From Noviherbaspirillum autotrophicum (lineage in GTDB: Bacteria > Pseudomonadota > Gammaproteobacteria > Burkholderiales > Burkholderiaceae_D), in assembly GCF_000818395.1 (NCBI RefSeq), contig NZ_JWJG01000028.1:5038615-5102614 (forward strand): DNA of 64,000 nucleotides, given 5' to 3'. The notes beneath the pieces are model-generated. The model was given only the letters and a program-made list of their open reading frames with translations, did not search any database and was not told the DNA's origin. Positions 1 through 9,023 of this stretch are shown piece by piece. Position 1 is the first letter of the stretch; every line of letters begins with the position of its first letter. Position numbers and translations under genes: made by a program.

Positions 1-418
1 TGCCGCCGACGTCTGGTCCGCGCCGTCGTTCACGCTCCTGGCGCGTGACGGCCAGGACGTGGAGCGCTGGAACCTGCTGCACCCGACCGAAACGCCGCGC
101 GTGGCGCACATCACGAAGCAGTTGCAGGGCACGACCGGCCCGGTCATCGCATCGAGCGACTACATGCGCACTTTCGCCGAGCAGGTCCGCGCCTTCATGC
201 CGCGGGGCCGCACCTACAAGGTGCTGGGCACAGACGGCTTTGGCCGCTCCGACACGCGCGCCAAGCTGCGCGAGTTCTTCGAGGTCGATCGGCATTATGT
301 GACGGTCGCCGCGCTCAAGGCGCTGGCCGAAGACGGAACGATCAAGCCGGACGTCGTGGCGCAGGCGATTGCCAAGTACGGCATCAATCCGAACAAGCCG
401 AATCCGGTGACGCTGTAA
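1..418 (+). CDS. aceE: Pyruvate dehydrogenase E1 component, C-terminal end (partial)
   Basis: The frame is open from base 2 and gives the last 138 residues of the homodimeric, thiamine-diphosphate-dependent E1 subunit, which decarboxylates pyruvate and acetylates the lipoyl group of E2. The segment GTDGFGRSDTRAKLREFF and the ending in which VVAQAIAKYGI precedes a short tail match the AceE C-terminal domain as I know it from E. coli. The 5' part lies outside the window. The gene is followed after 141 bp by aceF on the same strand, the usual PDH order. The thiamine-binding and catalytic residues cannot be checked here. Confidence 0.95.
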   Translation, partial: AADVWSAPSFTLLARDGQDVERWNLLHPTETPRVAHITKQLQGTTGPVIASSDYMRTFAEQVRAFMPRGRTYKVLGTDGFGRSDTRAKLREFFEVDRHYVTVAALKALAEDGTIKPDVVAQAIAKYGINPNKPNPVTL

Positions 419-559
419 CGCTGGAATAACACTAACAATTCGGGGGGAGGGGTAGGTGGCGTTGTGCGGCCAAAGAAATGAGCGCGCTGCCAGAGCCTCG
501 CTACCCTCATCCCCGGCCCTCCCTCCGCAAAGGGGAAGGGAATAAACGGAGCTAACACT

Positions 560-1894
560 ATGAGCTTGCAGGAAGTCAAAGTCCCGGATATCGGCGATTT
601 CAAGGAAGTCGAAGTCATTGAACTGATGGTGAAGCCGGGCGACACGATCCAGGTCGATCAATCGCTGATCACGGTGGAGTCGGACAAGGCCAGCATGGAA
701 ATCCCGTCCAGCCATGCCGGCGTGGTGAAGGAACTGAAGGTCAAGGTCGGCGACAAGGTGTCCGAAGGTTCGCTGCTCTTGCTGATCGAAACCGAGGGCG
801 CGGCAGCCGCTCCTGCGCCCGCGCCCGCGCCCGCAGCGCCGGCCCCCGCGCCTGCGGCACCGGCAACTGCTGCGGCAGCGCCTGCTGCTGCGGTGCCTGC
901 CCCGGCACCGGCCCAACCGAAGTCGGTGCCGACCGCCGCGCTGGAGCCGCACGAAGGCAACGGCATCAAGCCGCATGCGTCGCCGTCGGTGCGCAAGTTC
1001 GCGCGCGAGCTCGGCGTCGACCTGGCGCGCCTTACCGGCACCGGACCGAAGGGCCGCATCCTGCATGAAGATGTACAGAATTTCGTGAAGTCGGTGATGG
1101 CAGGCGGTCCTGCAGTTTCCGCAGCGCCGGCCGGCAAGGGCGGCACCGGAGTTGGCCTCGACCTGCTGCCATGGCCGTCGCTCGACTTTTCCAAGTTCGG
1201 CGCGACCGAGTTGCAGCCGCTGTCGCGCATCAAGAAGATCAGCGGCCCGAACCTGCACCGCAACTGGGTAATGATCCCGCATGTCACGCAGTTCGACGAA
1301 GCCGACGTGACCGACCTGGAAGAGTTTCGCAAGGATTCCAACGCTGCGATGGCGAAGTCCGGCGTCAAGCTCACCATGCTGGCGTTCGTGATCAAGGCTT
1401 GCGTTGCGGCGCTCAAGAAATTCCCGGCCTTCAATGCCTCGCTGGACGAGAAGGGCGAGAACCTGATTCTCAAACAGTACTACAACATCGGCTTTGCCGC
1501 CGATACGCCGAACGGCCTCGTGGTTCCGGTCATCAAGGATACCGACAAGAAGGGCATCTCGCAAATTGCCCAGGAAATGGGCGATCTGTCCGCGCAGGCG
1601 CGCGACGGCAAGCTGAAACCGGCTGACATGCAGGGCGCGAGCTTCACCATTTCCTCGCTCGGCGGCATTGGCGGCACGGCGTTCACGCCGATCATCAACG
1701 CGCCGGAAGTCGCCATCCTCGGCCTGTCGAAGTCGGCCATCAAGCCGGTGTGGGACGGCAAGCAGTTCGCGCCGCGTCTGATGCTGCCGCTGTCGCTGTC
1801 GTACGACCACCGCGTGATCGACGGCGCCATGGGCGCGCGCTTTACGGTCTATCTCGCCGAAGTACTGGGCGACATGCGCAAGACCTTGCTGTGA
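560..1894 (+). CDS. aceF: Dihydrolipoamide acetyltransferase (PDH E2)
   Basis: E2 core of the pyruvate dehydrogenase complex (444 aa), which moves the acetyl group from lipoyl-lysine to CoA. An N-terminal lipoyl domain covers about residues 1-77 with the lipoylated lysine K43 in ESDKAS. A long Ala/Pro linker follows (about 80-125), then a peripheral-subunit-binding domain (about 137-175) and the catalytic domain to the end, with the active-site motif [10 protein letters not shown]. It has one lipoyl domain, where E. coli AceF has three. The start ATG at 560 follows a purine-rich stretch (cggagc). The next genes are a proteasome-like protease and lpdA. The lipoyl domain is nearly the same as that of lpdA at both protein and DNA level. 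Confidence 0.97.
   Translation: MSLQEVKVPDIGDFKEVEVIELMVKPGDTIQVDQSLITVESDKASMEIPSSHAGVVKELKVKVGDKVSEGSLLLLIETEGAAAAPAPAPAPAAPAPAPAAPATAAAAPAAAVPAPAPAQPKSVPTAALEPHEGNGIKPHASPSVRKFARELGVDLARLTGTGPKGRILHEDVQNFVKSVMAGGPAVSAAPAGKGGTGVGLDLLPWPSLDFSKFGATELQPLSRIKKISGPNLHRNWVMIPHVTQFDEADVTDLEEFRKDSNAAMAKSGVKLTMLAFVIKACVAALKKFPAFNASLDEKGENLILKQYYNIGFAADTPNGLVVPVIKDTDKKGISQIAQEMGDLSAQARDGKLKPADMQGASFTISSLGGIGGTAFTPIINAPEVAILGLSKSAIKPVWDGKQFAPRLMLPLSLSYDHRVIDGAMGARFTVYLAEVLGDMRKTLL
575..782 (+). repeat. Lipoyl-domain direct repeat, copy 1 (in aceF)
   Basis: This stretch of aceF and bases about 2632-2839 of lpdA are highly similar at DNA level, including shared blocks longer than 25 bp around 600-624, 632-660 and 678-715. 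Third-codon positions are also conserved in the blocks, which points to recent duplication or ongoing gene conversion rather than protein-level constraint alone. Confidence 0.85.
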
Positions 1895-1990
1895 TCCGGG
1901 CTTAAGGAGCGGCATCGGGCTCATTGGAAAATGAGAAAATTCGTCTCTTTTCATCGGGCCTGAGCGCCTCCTTGTTTGCGGAGATCAACA

Positions 1991-2563
1991 ATGACCACTT
2001 GCGTAGTCGTCAAGAAGAACAACGAAATCGCGATTGCATCGGATTCCCTGGTCACGTTCGGCGACACCCGCCTGTCGCATGCGTATGAAGTGAACGAAAA
2101 GGTTTTCCCGGTCGGGGAGTCCTATGTGACCCTGGCCGGCACCGCAGCGCACTTTCCGGTCATGCGCAAGCTGCTGACCGGCATGGGCGAGGAATGCCGG
2201 CTGAACAACCGCGATGAAGTGTTCGAGACGTTTTCCAAGGTGCACGAAATACTGAAAGAAAAGTATTTCCTGAACACGAAGGAAGACGAGGACGATCCGT
2301 ACGAGTCGTCGCAGATTACTGCGCTGATCGCCAATCCGAACGGTATTTTCGGCGTGTACTCGTACCGCGAGGTATTCAGTTTCGACCGCTTCTGGGGTAT
2401 CGGCAGCGGGCGCAATTTTGCATTGGGCGCGATGTACGCGGTCTATGACAACGAGGCGTACGACGCGCGGAAAATCGCGGAAATCGGCGTGCAGTCCGGA
2501 GCCGAGTTCGACAAGAGCACATCGGGACCGTTTCGGATATTCAGTTTTCCGATGAAGGAATAA
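1991..2563 (+). CDS. Proteasome-like Ntn hydrolase (BPH / HslV-like family)
   Basis: A 190-aa protein whose N-terminus after Met removal is TTCVVVKK, followed by [16 protein letters not shown]. This is the signature of proteasome beta subunits and HslV: mature Thr1 as nucleophile, Asp17 in the ASDS motif, and a lysine near residue 36 that may stand for Lys33. Betaproteobacteria are known to carry a proteasome homologue called BPH that forms a tetradecameric double ring. Length, lineage and start fit that family better than HslV, and no HslU ATPase lies nearby. I took ATG 1991 rather than the in-frame TTG at 1976, because only this start puts the nucleophilic threonine at position 2. It sits between aceF and lpdA and is probably cotranscribed. 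Its substrate is unknown. Confidence 0.85.
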   Translation: MTTCVVVKKNNEIAIASDSLVTFGDTRLSHAYEVNEKVFPVGESYVTLAGTAAHFPVMRKLLTGMGEECRLNNRDEVFETFSKVHEILKEKYFLNTKEDEDDPYESSQITALIANPNGIFGVYSYREVFSFDRFWGIGSGRNFALGAMYAVYDNEAYDARKIAEIGVQSGAEFDKSTSGPFRIFSFPMKE

Positions 2564-2616
2564 CACCAATATTTCCTCCCTCGACGAGAGGGCAGGGAGC
2601 CAACGGAGCAAAAGTT

Positions 2617-4395
2617 ATGAGCATGATTGAAGTCAAGGTCCCCGACATTGGCGACTTCAAGGAAGTCGAAGTCATTGAATTGCTGGTCAAGCCGGGCGAC
2701 ACGATCCAGGTCGATCAGTCGCTGGTGACGGTCGAGTCGGACAAGGCCAGCATGGAAATCCCGTCCAGCCACGCCGGCGTGGTAAAGGAACTGAAGGTCA
2801 AGATCGGCGACAAGGTCTCCGAAGGCACCTTGCTGCTCATGCTGGAAGCCGCCGAAGGCGCCGCCACGGCAACCCCGGCGCCAGCGCCGGTTGCCGCCGC
2901 TCCGGCCTCGGCCCCGGCTGTGGCAGCCCCGGTCGCGTCGGCGCCGGCTGCTGCCAGCTATGCCGGCAAGGTCGATGTCGAATGCGACATGCTGGTGCTG
3001 GGCGCCGGCCCCGGCGGTTATTCCGCCGCATTCCGTTCCGCCGACCTCGGCATGTCGACCGTGCTGGTCGAAAAGTATGCAACGCTGGGCGGCGTCTGCC
3101 TGAACGTCGGCTGCATCCCGTCCAAGGCCCTGCTGCATGTGGCCGCCGTGATCGACGAGACTGCCGCGATGGCAGCGCACGGCGTGACCTTCGGCAAGCC
3201 GCAGATCGATATCGACAAGCTGCGCGAATACAAGGAAAAGGTCATCAAGAAGATGACCACGGGCCTGGCCGGCATGGCTAAGTCGCGCAAGGTGAACGTG
3301 GTGCAGGGCGTCGGCCAGTTCGTCAGCCCGAACCATATCGAAGTGACGGCAGCCGACGGCAGCAAGAAGACGGTGCAGTTCAAGCAGGCGATCATTGCCG
3401 CCGGCTCCTCGGTGGTGAAGCTGCCGTTCGTGCCGGAAGATCCGCGCATTGTGGACTCCACCGGCGCGCTGGAATTGCGTTCCGTTCCGAAGCGCATGCT
3501 GGTCATCGGCGGCGGCATCATCGGGTTGGAAATGGCAACCGTCTATTCGACGCTCGGCGCGCGCATCGACGTGGTCGAAATGATGGATGGCCTGATGCAG
3601 GGCGCCGACCGCGACATGGTCAAGGTCTGGCAGAAGTTCAACGACAAGCGTTTCGACAAGGTGATGACCAAGACCAAGACGGTCGCGGTCGAAGCGCTGG
3701 CCGAAGGCATCAAGGTTACCTTCGAAGCGGCTGATGCATCGGTCACCGCGCCGGAGCCGCAACTGTACGACATGGTGCTGGTCGCCGTCGGCCGCAGCCC
3801 GAACGGCAAGAAGATCGCCGCCGACAAGGCCGGCGTTGCCGTCACCGATCGCGGCTTCATCAATGTCGATTCGCAGATGCGCACCAACGTGCCGCATATC
3901 TTCGCCATCGGCGACATCATCGGCCAGCCGATGCTCGCGCACAAGGCAGTGCACGAGGCGCATGTCGCGGCTGAAGCCGCTGCAGGCCAGAAGTCGTTCT
4001 TCGATGCGCGCGTGATCCCGTCAGTCGCCTACACCGATCCGGAAGTGGCATGGGTTGGCATCACCGAGGACGAAGCCAAGGCCAAGGGCATCAAGCTGGA
4101 AAAGGGCCTGTTCCCGTGGGCCGCGAGCGGACGCGCGACTGCCAACGGCCGTGACGAAGGCTTCACCAAGCTGCTGTTCGACGCCGAGACGCACCGCATC
4201 GTCGGCGGCGGCATCGTCGGCACCCATGCCGGCGACATGATCGGCGAAATTGCGCTGGCCATCGAAATGGGCGCCGATGCAGTCGATATCGGCAAGACCA
4301 TCCATCCGCACCCGACTTTGGGCGAGTCGATCGGCATGGCGGCCGAGGCGTTCGAAGGCGTGTGCACGGACTTGCCGCCGGCGCGAAAGAAGTGA
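2617..4395 (+). CDS. lpdA: Dihydrolipoamide dehydrogenase (E3) with N-terminal lipoyl domain
   Basis: FAD-dependent E3 subunit of PDH (592 aa), which reoxidises dihydrolipoamide with NAD+. An extra lipoyl domain (about 1-78, lipoylated K43 in ESDKAS) and an Ala/Pro linker precede the flavoprotein disulfide reductase part. That part begins near residue 122 with the FAD-binding [14 protein letters not shown], followed by the redox disulfide in [13 protein letters not shown], the NAD-binding [10 protein letters not shown], the FAD motif IFAIGDI and the C-terminal HPHPT active-site histidine. Fusion of a lipoyl domain to E3 is known in several betaproteobacteria and Neisseria. It ends the aceE-aceF-BPH-lpdA run and is followed 25 bp later by a strong terminator. 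Confidence 0.97.
   Translation: MSMIEVKVPDIGDFKEVEVIELLVKPGDTIQVDQSLVTVESDKASMEIPSSHAGVVKELKVKIGDKVSEGTLLLMLEAAEGAATATPAPAPVAAAPASAPAVAAPVASAPAAASYAGKVDVECDMLVLGAGPGGYSAAFRSADLGMSTVLVEKYATLGGVCLNVGCIPSKALLHVAAVIDETAAMAAHGVTFGKPQIDIDKLREYKEKVIKKMTTGLAGMAKSRKVNVVQGVGQFVSPNHIEVTAADGSKKTVQFKQAIIAAGSSVVKLPFVPEDPRIVDSTGALELRSVPKRMLVIGGGIIGLEMATVYSTLGARIDVVEMMDGLMQGADRDMVKVWQKFNDKRFDKVMTKTKTVAVEALAEGIKVTFEAADASVTAPEPQLYDMVLVAVGRSPNGKKIAADKAGVAVTDRGFINVDSQMRTNVPHIFAIGDIIGQPMLAHKAVHEAHVAAEAAAGQKSFFDARVIPSVAYTDPEVAWVGITEDEAKAKGIKLEKGLFPWAASGRATANGRDEGFTKLLFDAETHRIVGGGIVGTHAGDMIGEIALAIEMGADAVDIGKTIHPHPTLGESIGMAAEAFEGVCTDLPPARKK
2632..2839 (+). repeat. Lipoyl-domain direct repeat, copy 2 (in lpdA)
   Basis: Second copy of the aceF lipoyl-domain sequence, in the same orientation about 2.06 kb downstream. 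Recombination between the copies would delete most of aceF and the protease gene and leave a lipoyl-E3 fusion. Confidence 0.85.
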
Positions 4396-4420
4396 AGTTT
4401 TCGAACCTCGCTTGAAAAGG

Positions 4421-4450
4421 AAAGCGGCGCAGATTGCGCCGCTTTTTTTT
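4421..4450 (+). terminator. Rho-independent terminator of the PDH operon
   Basis: The stem GCGGCGCA / TGCGCCGC (extended by AAA/TTT) has a 3-nt GAT loop and runs directly into eight T. It lies 25 bp after the lpdA stop. Confidence 0.95.
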
Positions 4451-4587
4451 TGCCCGTCGCATGGTCGAAGGGACCGCTGACTTCGTGGACATGCCGGGTA
4501 CGCGCAGCATCGTAATAATTCTTACCATGGATCGCACTTTTCCCACGCCCGCCTACGAATAGATCAAGCTTGATTTATGTTGATATT

Positions 4588-4606
4588 TAGTTATCGAAAA
4601 TAACTA
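4588..4606. promoter_or_regulatory. AT-rich inverted repeat upstream of the metal hydrolase gene
   Basis: TAGTTAT-CGAAA-ATAACTA is a perfect 7-bp inverted repeat in a locally AT-rich stretch (about 4560-4620), about 90 bp before the start at 4696. It could be an operator, but no regulator is identified. Confidence 0.4.
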
Positions 4607-4695
4607 TATTCACTTTGCATATTGTGAGAAACAGACGAGGGGGAGATGTCAACAAACAGGTTCATGATGCGGGGCGCGCGGCGCGGAGAACATGC

Positions 4696-5553
4696 ATGAA
4701 GCGCGACCATGGCGCACCACCGCAGCTGCAGCCGCGCAGGTTGGGACAGGAATGGCCGGCAGACTTGCCGCGCTACTGGAATCGCGGCGAGGTGTTTCGC
4801 ACCCATTACATGAATGCGCTCAGCACCTTGTTCCCCGATGGCGAGAAGCATTTCATCGATTCGGTGCGGGCATTCCGCTGCCGCAACGACGATCCCGGCC
4901 TGGAGCGCGACATCCGCGGCTTCATCGGCCAGGAAGGATGGCATCGTCACGAGCACGGGCGGTATAACCGCTGGCTGGACGCCATCGGCTTGCCCGCCGG
5001 CCGGCTGGAAGCACGCATCGGTCGCAACCTGGCCCAGGTGAAAAAGTTGGCGCCGGAAATCGACTGGCTGGCGCAGACGGTGTGCCTCGAACACTTCACC
5101 GCCATCATGGCGCAGGCGCTCGTGCGGCACCCGCAATGGCTGGCCGACATGCACCCGCATTTCCGCCGCATCTGGCTCTGGCACGCAGTGGAAGAAATGG
5201 AGCACAAGGCGGTCGCCTTCGATCTGTACGTCAAGGTTGGCGGCGGCTATCTGCGACGGATGTGGATGATGTTGCTGATGTCTGTATTTTTTCCGTTCGA
5301 TACCATCTGGAACCTGGTCGTCTTTCTCTATCGCGACAAGCAACTGTTCAAGCCGCGCGTCTGGTGGCAGGGTATGCGGTTTTTCTTCGGCACCGATCCG
5401 GGGCTGTTCTGGAAAATTCTCCCGGCCTACCTGCGGTTTTTCAGGCCGGGCTTCCATCCGTGGGATGATGATGACCGCCCGCTGATCCGGCAAGGGCTGG
5501 CATGGCTGAAAGAATTGGGGGGTACACCCCATGTCATGGAGGAGAGCTCGTAA
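4696..5553 (+). CDS. Predicted metal-dependent hydrolase, ferritin-like (PF10118 type)
   Basis: A 285-aa soluble or membrane-associated protein with spaced acidic and histidine motifs typical of the predicted metal-dependent hydrolase family: GQEGWHRHEHGRYN, then LEHFTAIMA, then WHAVEEMEHKAVAF. Together these supply E/H ligands for a dinuclear metal site in a helical bundle. A hydrophobic segment around WMMLLMSVFFPF may contact the membrane. The true reaction of the family is not well established. I chose ATG 4696 because a GGAGA box lies 6 nt upstream; the reading frame stays open back to 4615. The stop overlaps the next start by one base (TAATG), so the two genes are translationally coupled. 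Confidence 0.75.
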   Translation: MKRDHGAPPQLQPRRLGQEWPADLPRYWNRGEVFRTHYMNALSTLFPDGEKHFIDSVRAFRCRNDDPGLERDIRGFIGQEGWHRHEHGRYNRWLDAIGLPAGRLEARIGRNLAQVKKLAPEIDWLAQTVCLEHFTAIMAQALVRHPQWLADMHPHFRRIWLWHAVEEMEHKAVAFDLYVKVGGGYLRRMWMMLLMSVFFPFDTIWNLVVFLYRDKQLFKPRVWWQGMRFFFGTDPGLFWKILPAYLRFFRPGFHPWDDDDRPLIRQGLAWLKELGGTPHVMEESS

Positions 5554-6440
5554 TGAAATTACTCAAACCGAAGCTGGCTGCGGGATTGGCAGCCATGCTG
5601 CTTGGCGCGTCGGCCGCAATTGCCGCCGACGATGCGGCCTTGGGCGCGGCCGACGAGTTGCGCGACCGTCTGTCAGCCATGCCGGCGAATGCGCAGTGCG
5701 ACTGGTTCGTGCAGCGCATGAGCGGGCAGCAGCTGGCCAGGGCGACGGATACGCAATTGCTGGCCATCCTGCAGTCGCTCGAATCGTCCGCGCTTTTTTG
5801 CCCGATCAAGCGCATGGTTGCTCAGACCCCCGAATACGAATTCCTCATGCTGCGCCGCGAACGGGTAAGGGAAAGCGACGCATTGCCCGACACGCCGGAG
5901 CGCATGTTCGTACGGTTGCGTCATGCGCCCCTGACCATTTACGCCCGCTGGGAAAAGGATGGCGCGCGGGCCGGGCAGGAGGTGCTGTACGACGCAGGCA
6001 AGGACGGCAGGAAAATGCTCGCGCACGTGGGCGGCATGTTTGGCGTGGTATCGATGAATGTCCCCATTGACGGGGCAATCGCGCGTGCGCAGTCGCGCCA
6101 TACGGTGCGCGACCTCGGCATGGGTTTCATCGTGGCGCAGCTGGAGGCCGACCTGGAACGCTCCCAGGCGAGCAACTTGCCCACGCGGCCGGCAAGCGTC
6201 AAGGTGGTTCGCGATGGCATCAGCCGCTATGCCGAACTGGTGTATGAGCATCCGGGCATGCCGCCTTACTATGCAAAGCGGACCCGTTTCTGGCTCGACT
6301 TGCGCGAGCCGATGATACGCATGGTGGAAAGCCGCGACAATCAGGGCGAGGTGTTCGAGCACATCGTATTCGAATCGCTGCAGCGAAAGCCGCTTGCCCC
6401 GAATGCCTTCGATGCCAAGAATCCCGAGTATCGGTTCTGA
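5553..6440 (+). CDS. Secreted DUF1571-like protein
   Basis: A 295-aa protein with a clear signal peptide (MKLLKPKL, a hydrophobic core and an AIAA cleavage region near residue 23). The middle part carries LTIYARWEKDGARAGQEVLY, then GKMLAHVGG-like and SRHTVRDLGM segments. These resemble DUF1571, a periplasmic family of unknown function whose fold may be related to outer-membrane lipoprotein carriers. It overlaps the preceding metal-hydrolase gene by one base (TAATG), so both are probably made together. A GGAGGAGA ribosome binding site lies inside the upstream gene. The family assignment is from memory of conserved motifs. Confidence 0.6.
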   Translation: MKLLKPKLAAGLAAMLLGASAAIAADDAALGAADELRDRLSAMPANAQCDWFVQRMSGQQLARATDTQLLAILQSLESSALFCPIKRMVAQTPEYEFLMLRRERVRESDALPDTPERMFVRLRHAPLTIYARWEKDGARAGQEVLYDAGKDGRKMLAHVGGMFGVVSMNVPIDGAIARAQSRHTVRDLGMGFIVAQLEADLERSQASNLPTRPASVKVVRDGISRYAELVYEHPGMPPYYAKRTRFWLDLREPMIRMVESRDNQGEVFEHIVFESLQRKPLAPNAFDAKNPEYRF

Positions 6441-6477
6441 ATGCCGGAGGCTTGCCGGAGTGCCGCCGTGCCAGCAG

Positions 6478-6521
6478 GAAGCGGAAGGGCTTGCCCCAGA
6501 TAGCGCAAGCCCTTCCGCTTT
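6478..6521. terminator. Long hairpin between convergent genes
   Basis: GCGGAAGGGCTTG (6481-6493) pairs perfectly with CAAGCCCTTCCGC (6506-6518) around a 12-nt loop, with flanking AAG/CTT pairs. It sits between the convergent DUF1571 and argD genes. The T-run is short (CTTTG), so termination may be modest but could work in both directions. Confidence 0.7.
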
Positions 6522-6582
6522 GTGAAAATGTGCATGTCGAAACAGCTCGCACCGGAATGCGAGCGATGCAAACCTGACTGGA

Positions 6583-7785
6583 TCAGTGCCCGAGCTTGGT
6601 CAGCACTTCCGACAGCATCGCGATCATGTGATCGATTTCTTCGGTCGTCACGTTCAACGCCGGCATGAAGCGCAGCAGGTCGGGGCGTGGCGAATTGACC
6701 AGCAGGCCGATCGGATTCAGGTCGCGCGCCGCCTCGACGATCTTCGGTCCGATGTCCTTGCCCAGCTTGAGCGCGCGCAGCAAGCCTTCGCCGCGCTCCC
6801 CATCCAGCCCGTGCTTGACGCACAGCTTGCGCAGCTGGGCCGCCATGTAGTCGCCCTTGTCCTTGACTTCCTGCAGGAAGCCCGGCTTGAGCAGCTCGGT
6901 CAGTACGGCGATGCCGGCAGCGGTCATCACGGGGTTACCGTTGTAGGTGCCGCCCTGTTCGCCCGGTTCGAAGCAGGCGACTTCTTCGCGGCACAGCAAT
7001 GCCGACAACGGTACGCCGCCACCGATGCCCTTGCCCAATGTCATGATGTCCGGCTCGATGTTCGACAACTGATAGGCGAACAGTTCGCCGGTGCGGCCCA
7101 TGCCGGCCTGCACTTCGTCGACGATCAGGAGCAGGTTGTGCTGCTTGGTCAGCGCGCGCAGTTGCTGCATGAATTCGCGGGTAGCCGGGATCACGCCGCT
7201 TTCACCCTGCACCGGCTCCAGCATCACCGCGACCGTCTTGTCGGTGATGAGCTTTTCGACGCTGGCGATGTCGTTCAGCTCGGCCTTGAAAAAGCCCGGC
7301 ACCTGCGGCGCGAACATGGTGTCCCAGCCGGCCTTGCCGGAAGCCGACATGGTGGCCAGCGTGCGGCCGTGGAAGCCATGGTTGAAGGTGATGATTTCGT
7401 AGCGGTTTTCGCCGGCGGCGTTCTTGTTGACCTTGCCCCATTTACGCGAAAGCTTGATCGCGCCCTCGTTGGCTTCCGCTCCGCTGTTGGCAAAGAACAC
7501 GCGGTCGAAGCAGGAATGCTTGGTCAGCATCGAGGCTAGCACGATGGAGGGCTCGTTGTAGAAGGCAGGCGATGGGTTGATCAGCTTGCCGACTTGGGCG
7601 CTGACGGCATCGACGACGCACTGTGGCGAATGGCCGAGGCAATTGACTGCCCAGCCTTGCAGGTAGTCGAGATAGCGCTTGCCGTTATTGTCCGTCAGCC
7701 ACATGCCGCGCCCTTCGGTAAACACCAGCGAGGGCCGGTTGGTGATGTGCATGAGGGCATTAACGTCGTACTGGCTGAATTCCAT
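6583..7785 (-). CDS. argD: Acetylornithine transaminase family (class III PLP aminotransferase)
   Basis: A 400-aa class III aminotransferase. Acetylornithine transaminases convert N-acetylglutamate semialdehyde to N-acetylornithine in arginine synthesis. Seen here: the PLP phosphate-binding [14 protein letters not shown], the cofactor Asp in [14 protein letters not shown], and the Schiff-base lysine K252 in [11 protein letters not shown] chose ATG 7785 because AGGAGC lies 7 nt upstream; an upstream in-frame TTG at 7803 lacks a comparable site. No other arg gene is adjacent in the window, so a related substrate (ornithine, succinylornithine, GABA) cannot be excluded by sequence alone. Confidence 0.85.
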   Translation of the reverse strand: MEFSQYDVNALMHITNRPSLVFTEGRGMWLTDNNGKRYLDYLQGWAVNCLGHSPQCVVDAVSAQVGKLINPSPAFYNEPSIVLASMLTKHSCFDRVFFANSGAEANEGAIKLSRKWGKVNKNAAGENRYEIITFNHGFHGRTLATMSASGKAGWDTMFAPQVPGFFKAELNDIASVEKLITDKTVAVMLEPVQGESGVIPATREFMQQLRALTKQHNLLLIVDEVQAGMGRTGELFAYQLSNIEPDIMTLGKGIGGGVPLSALLCREEVACFEPGEQGGTYNGNPVMTAAGIAVLTELLKPGFLQEVKDKGDYMAAQLRKLCVKHGLDGERGEGLLRALKLGKDIGPKIVEAARDLNPIGLLVNSPRPDLLRFMPALNVTTEEIDHMIAMLSEVLTKLGH

Positions 7786-7818
7786 CTCGGGGCTCCTGGA
7801 CAAAATAAATGGGGTATC

Positions 7819-7849
7819 AAAAAAAAAGCCACAGGGCGGGCCTGTGGCT
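7819..7849 (-). terminator. Terminator downstream of the 2Fe-2S reductase gene
   Basis: Read on the minus strand, the stem AGCCACAGG / CCTGTGGCT with a 5-nt loop is followed by eight T. It lies 136 bp after the stop of the reductase gene and 34 bp before argD, so it insulates argD or acts in its leader. Confidence 0.9.
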
Positions 7850-7985
7850 TGTTGAGCAGCAAACTCTTACGCGCACGGCATCCCAGGCTGGGGCAGCGGG
7901 GAACGGCGTCGCAGGAGTTTGGCTGTTGCATTCATAAAATCAATAGTATGACTTTTTGCGCAGTGCGTCAAAAACTTTTGTGGCA

Positions 7986-9014
7986 TCAGGCCTTCGCCAG
8001 ATCCGCTTCAGTCGTGAACGCATCGGCGTAGAACTCGTCTTCAGGCAGCTTGCACTGCGCGACAAAATCGCGCTTGGCCGCGTCGACCATCACTGGCGCG
8101 CCGCAAGCGTACACCTGGTAGCCCGACAGGTCGGGCAGATCCTCGACTGCGGCACGATGCACGAAGCCGGACCGGCCGCTCCAGCAATCTTCCGGCAGCG
8201 CATCCGAGACGACCGGCACGTACCTGAAGTTCGGCAGCGTGCGCGCCCATTCCTCGCACAGCGCGTGCATGTATAAATCCTTGGGACGGCGCCCGCCCCA
8301 GTACAGCACCATCGGGCGCTCGGTCTTGCTGTGAATCGCGTGCTCGATGATTGCTTTGATCGGCGCGAAGCCGGTGCCGGACGCGAGCAGCAGCATCGGC
8401 TTGGTGGAGTCTTCCCGCAGGAAGAAGGTACCGAGCGGCCCCTCGAAGCGCAGGATGTCGCGCTCCTTCAGGTTGTTGAACACGTGGTCAGTGAAGACGC
8501 CGCCGGGCAGGTGGCGGATATGCAGCGTCAGGAAATCGTCCTGGTGCGGCGCATTGGCCATGCTGTAGCTGCGGCGCTTGCCGTCCCTCAGGATAAATTC
8601 GATGTACTGGCCGGCGCGGTACTGGAGGCGCTCGTTGGCCGGCAACTGCAGCGACACGACTGCCACATCGTCGGCCACGCGGTCGATCTTCGCCACGCGG
8701 GTCGGCAGCTTCTTGATCGGGAATTCGCCGACGCCGAGCACTTCGCGCGCTTCGATCACGATGTCGGATTGCGGTGTGGCGCAGCAGAATAGCGAATAGC
8801 CCTTGGCTTCATCGGCCGCCGGCAGCGCCTTTTCCTGATGGGTGCGGTGGGTGACCGTGCCTTCGAGCAGCTTGCCCTTGCAGCTGCCGCAGGCGCCGTT
8901 CTTGCAGCCATAGGGCAGGCCCACGCCGGCGCGAATGGCGGCGGCCAACACTGTTTCGTCGTCTTCGCAGCTGAATTGCCGGCCGCTTGGCTGAACTGTT
9001 ACTTGGAAAGTCAT
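7986..9014 (-). CDS. 2Fe-2S / FAD NAD(P)H reductase (CDP-6-deoxy-delta-3,4-glucoseen reductase-like)
   Basis: A 342-aa electron-transfer reductase. An N-terminal plant-type ferredoxin domain (about 1-90) has the cluster ligands in GCKNGACGSC and a later CC in YSLFCCATP. An FAD-binding domain follows with RSYSMANAP, then an NAD(P)-binding domain with LLLASGTGFAPIKAI and the C-terminal YACGAPVMV. This order matches CDP-6-deoxy-delta-3,4-glucoseen reductases and phenol-hydroxylase-type reductases. The family name is often applied in betaproteobacteria that lack the deoxysugar pathway, and no such pathway genes are seen here. The start at 9014 leaves only 9 bp to the divergent SDR start. Confidence 0.85.
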   Translation of the reverse strand: MTFQVTVQPSGRQFSCEDDETVLAAAIRAGVGLPYGCKNGACGSCKGKLLEGTVTHRTHQEKALPAADEAKGYSLFCCATPQSDIVIEAREVLGVGEFPIKKLPTRVAKIDRVADDVAVVSLQLPANERLQYRAGQYIEFILRDGKRRSYSMANAPHQDDFLTLHIRHLPGGVFTDHVFNNLKERDILRFEGPLGTFFLREDSTKPMLLLASGTGFAPIKAIIEHAIHSKTERPMVLYWGGRRPKDLYMHALCEEWARTLPNFRYVPVVSDALPEDCWSGRSGFVHRAAVEDLPDLSGYQVYACGAPVMVDAAKRDFVAQCKLPEDEFYADAFTTEADLAKA

Positions 9015-9023
9015 ACAATCCCG

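Noticed and set aside
2443..3963. A long minus-strand frame opposite lpdA
   Set aside because: Its translation is His/Asp/Arg-rich shadow sequence without any recognisable domain, and lpdA is complete on the plus strand.
7786..7803. An upstream TTG start for the argD-type gene
   Set aside because: The AGGAGC ribosome binding site lies between the TTG and the ATG at 7785, so the ATG is the better start.
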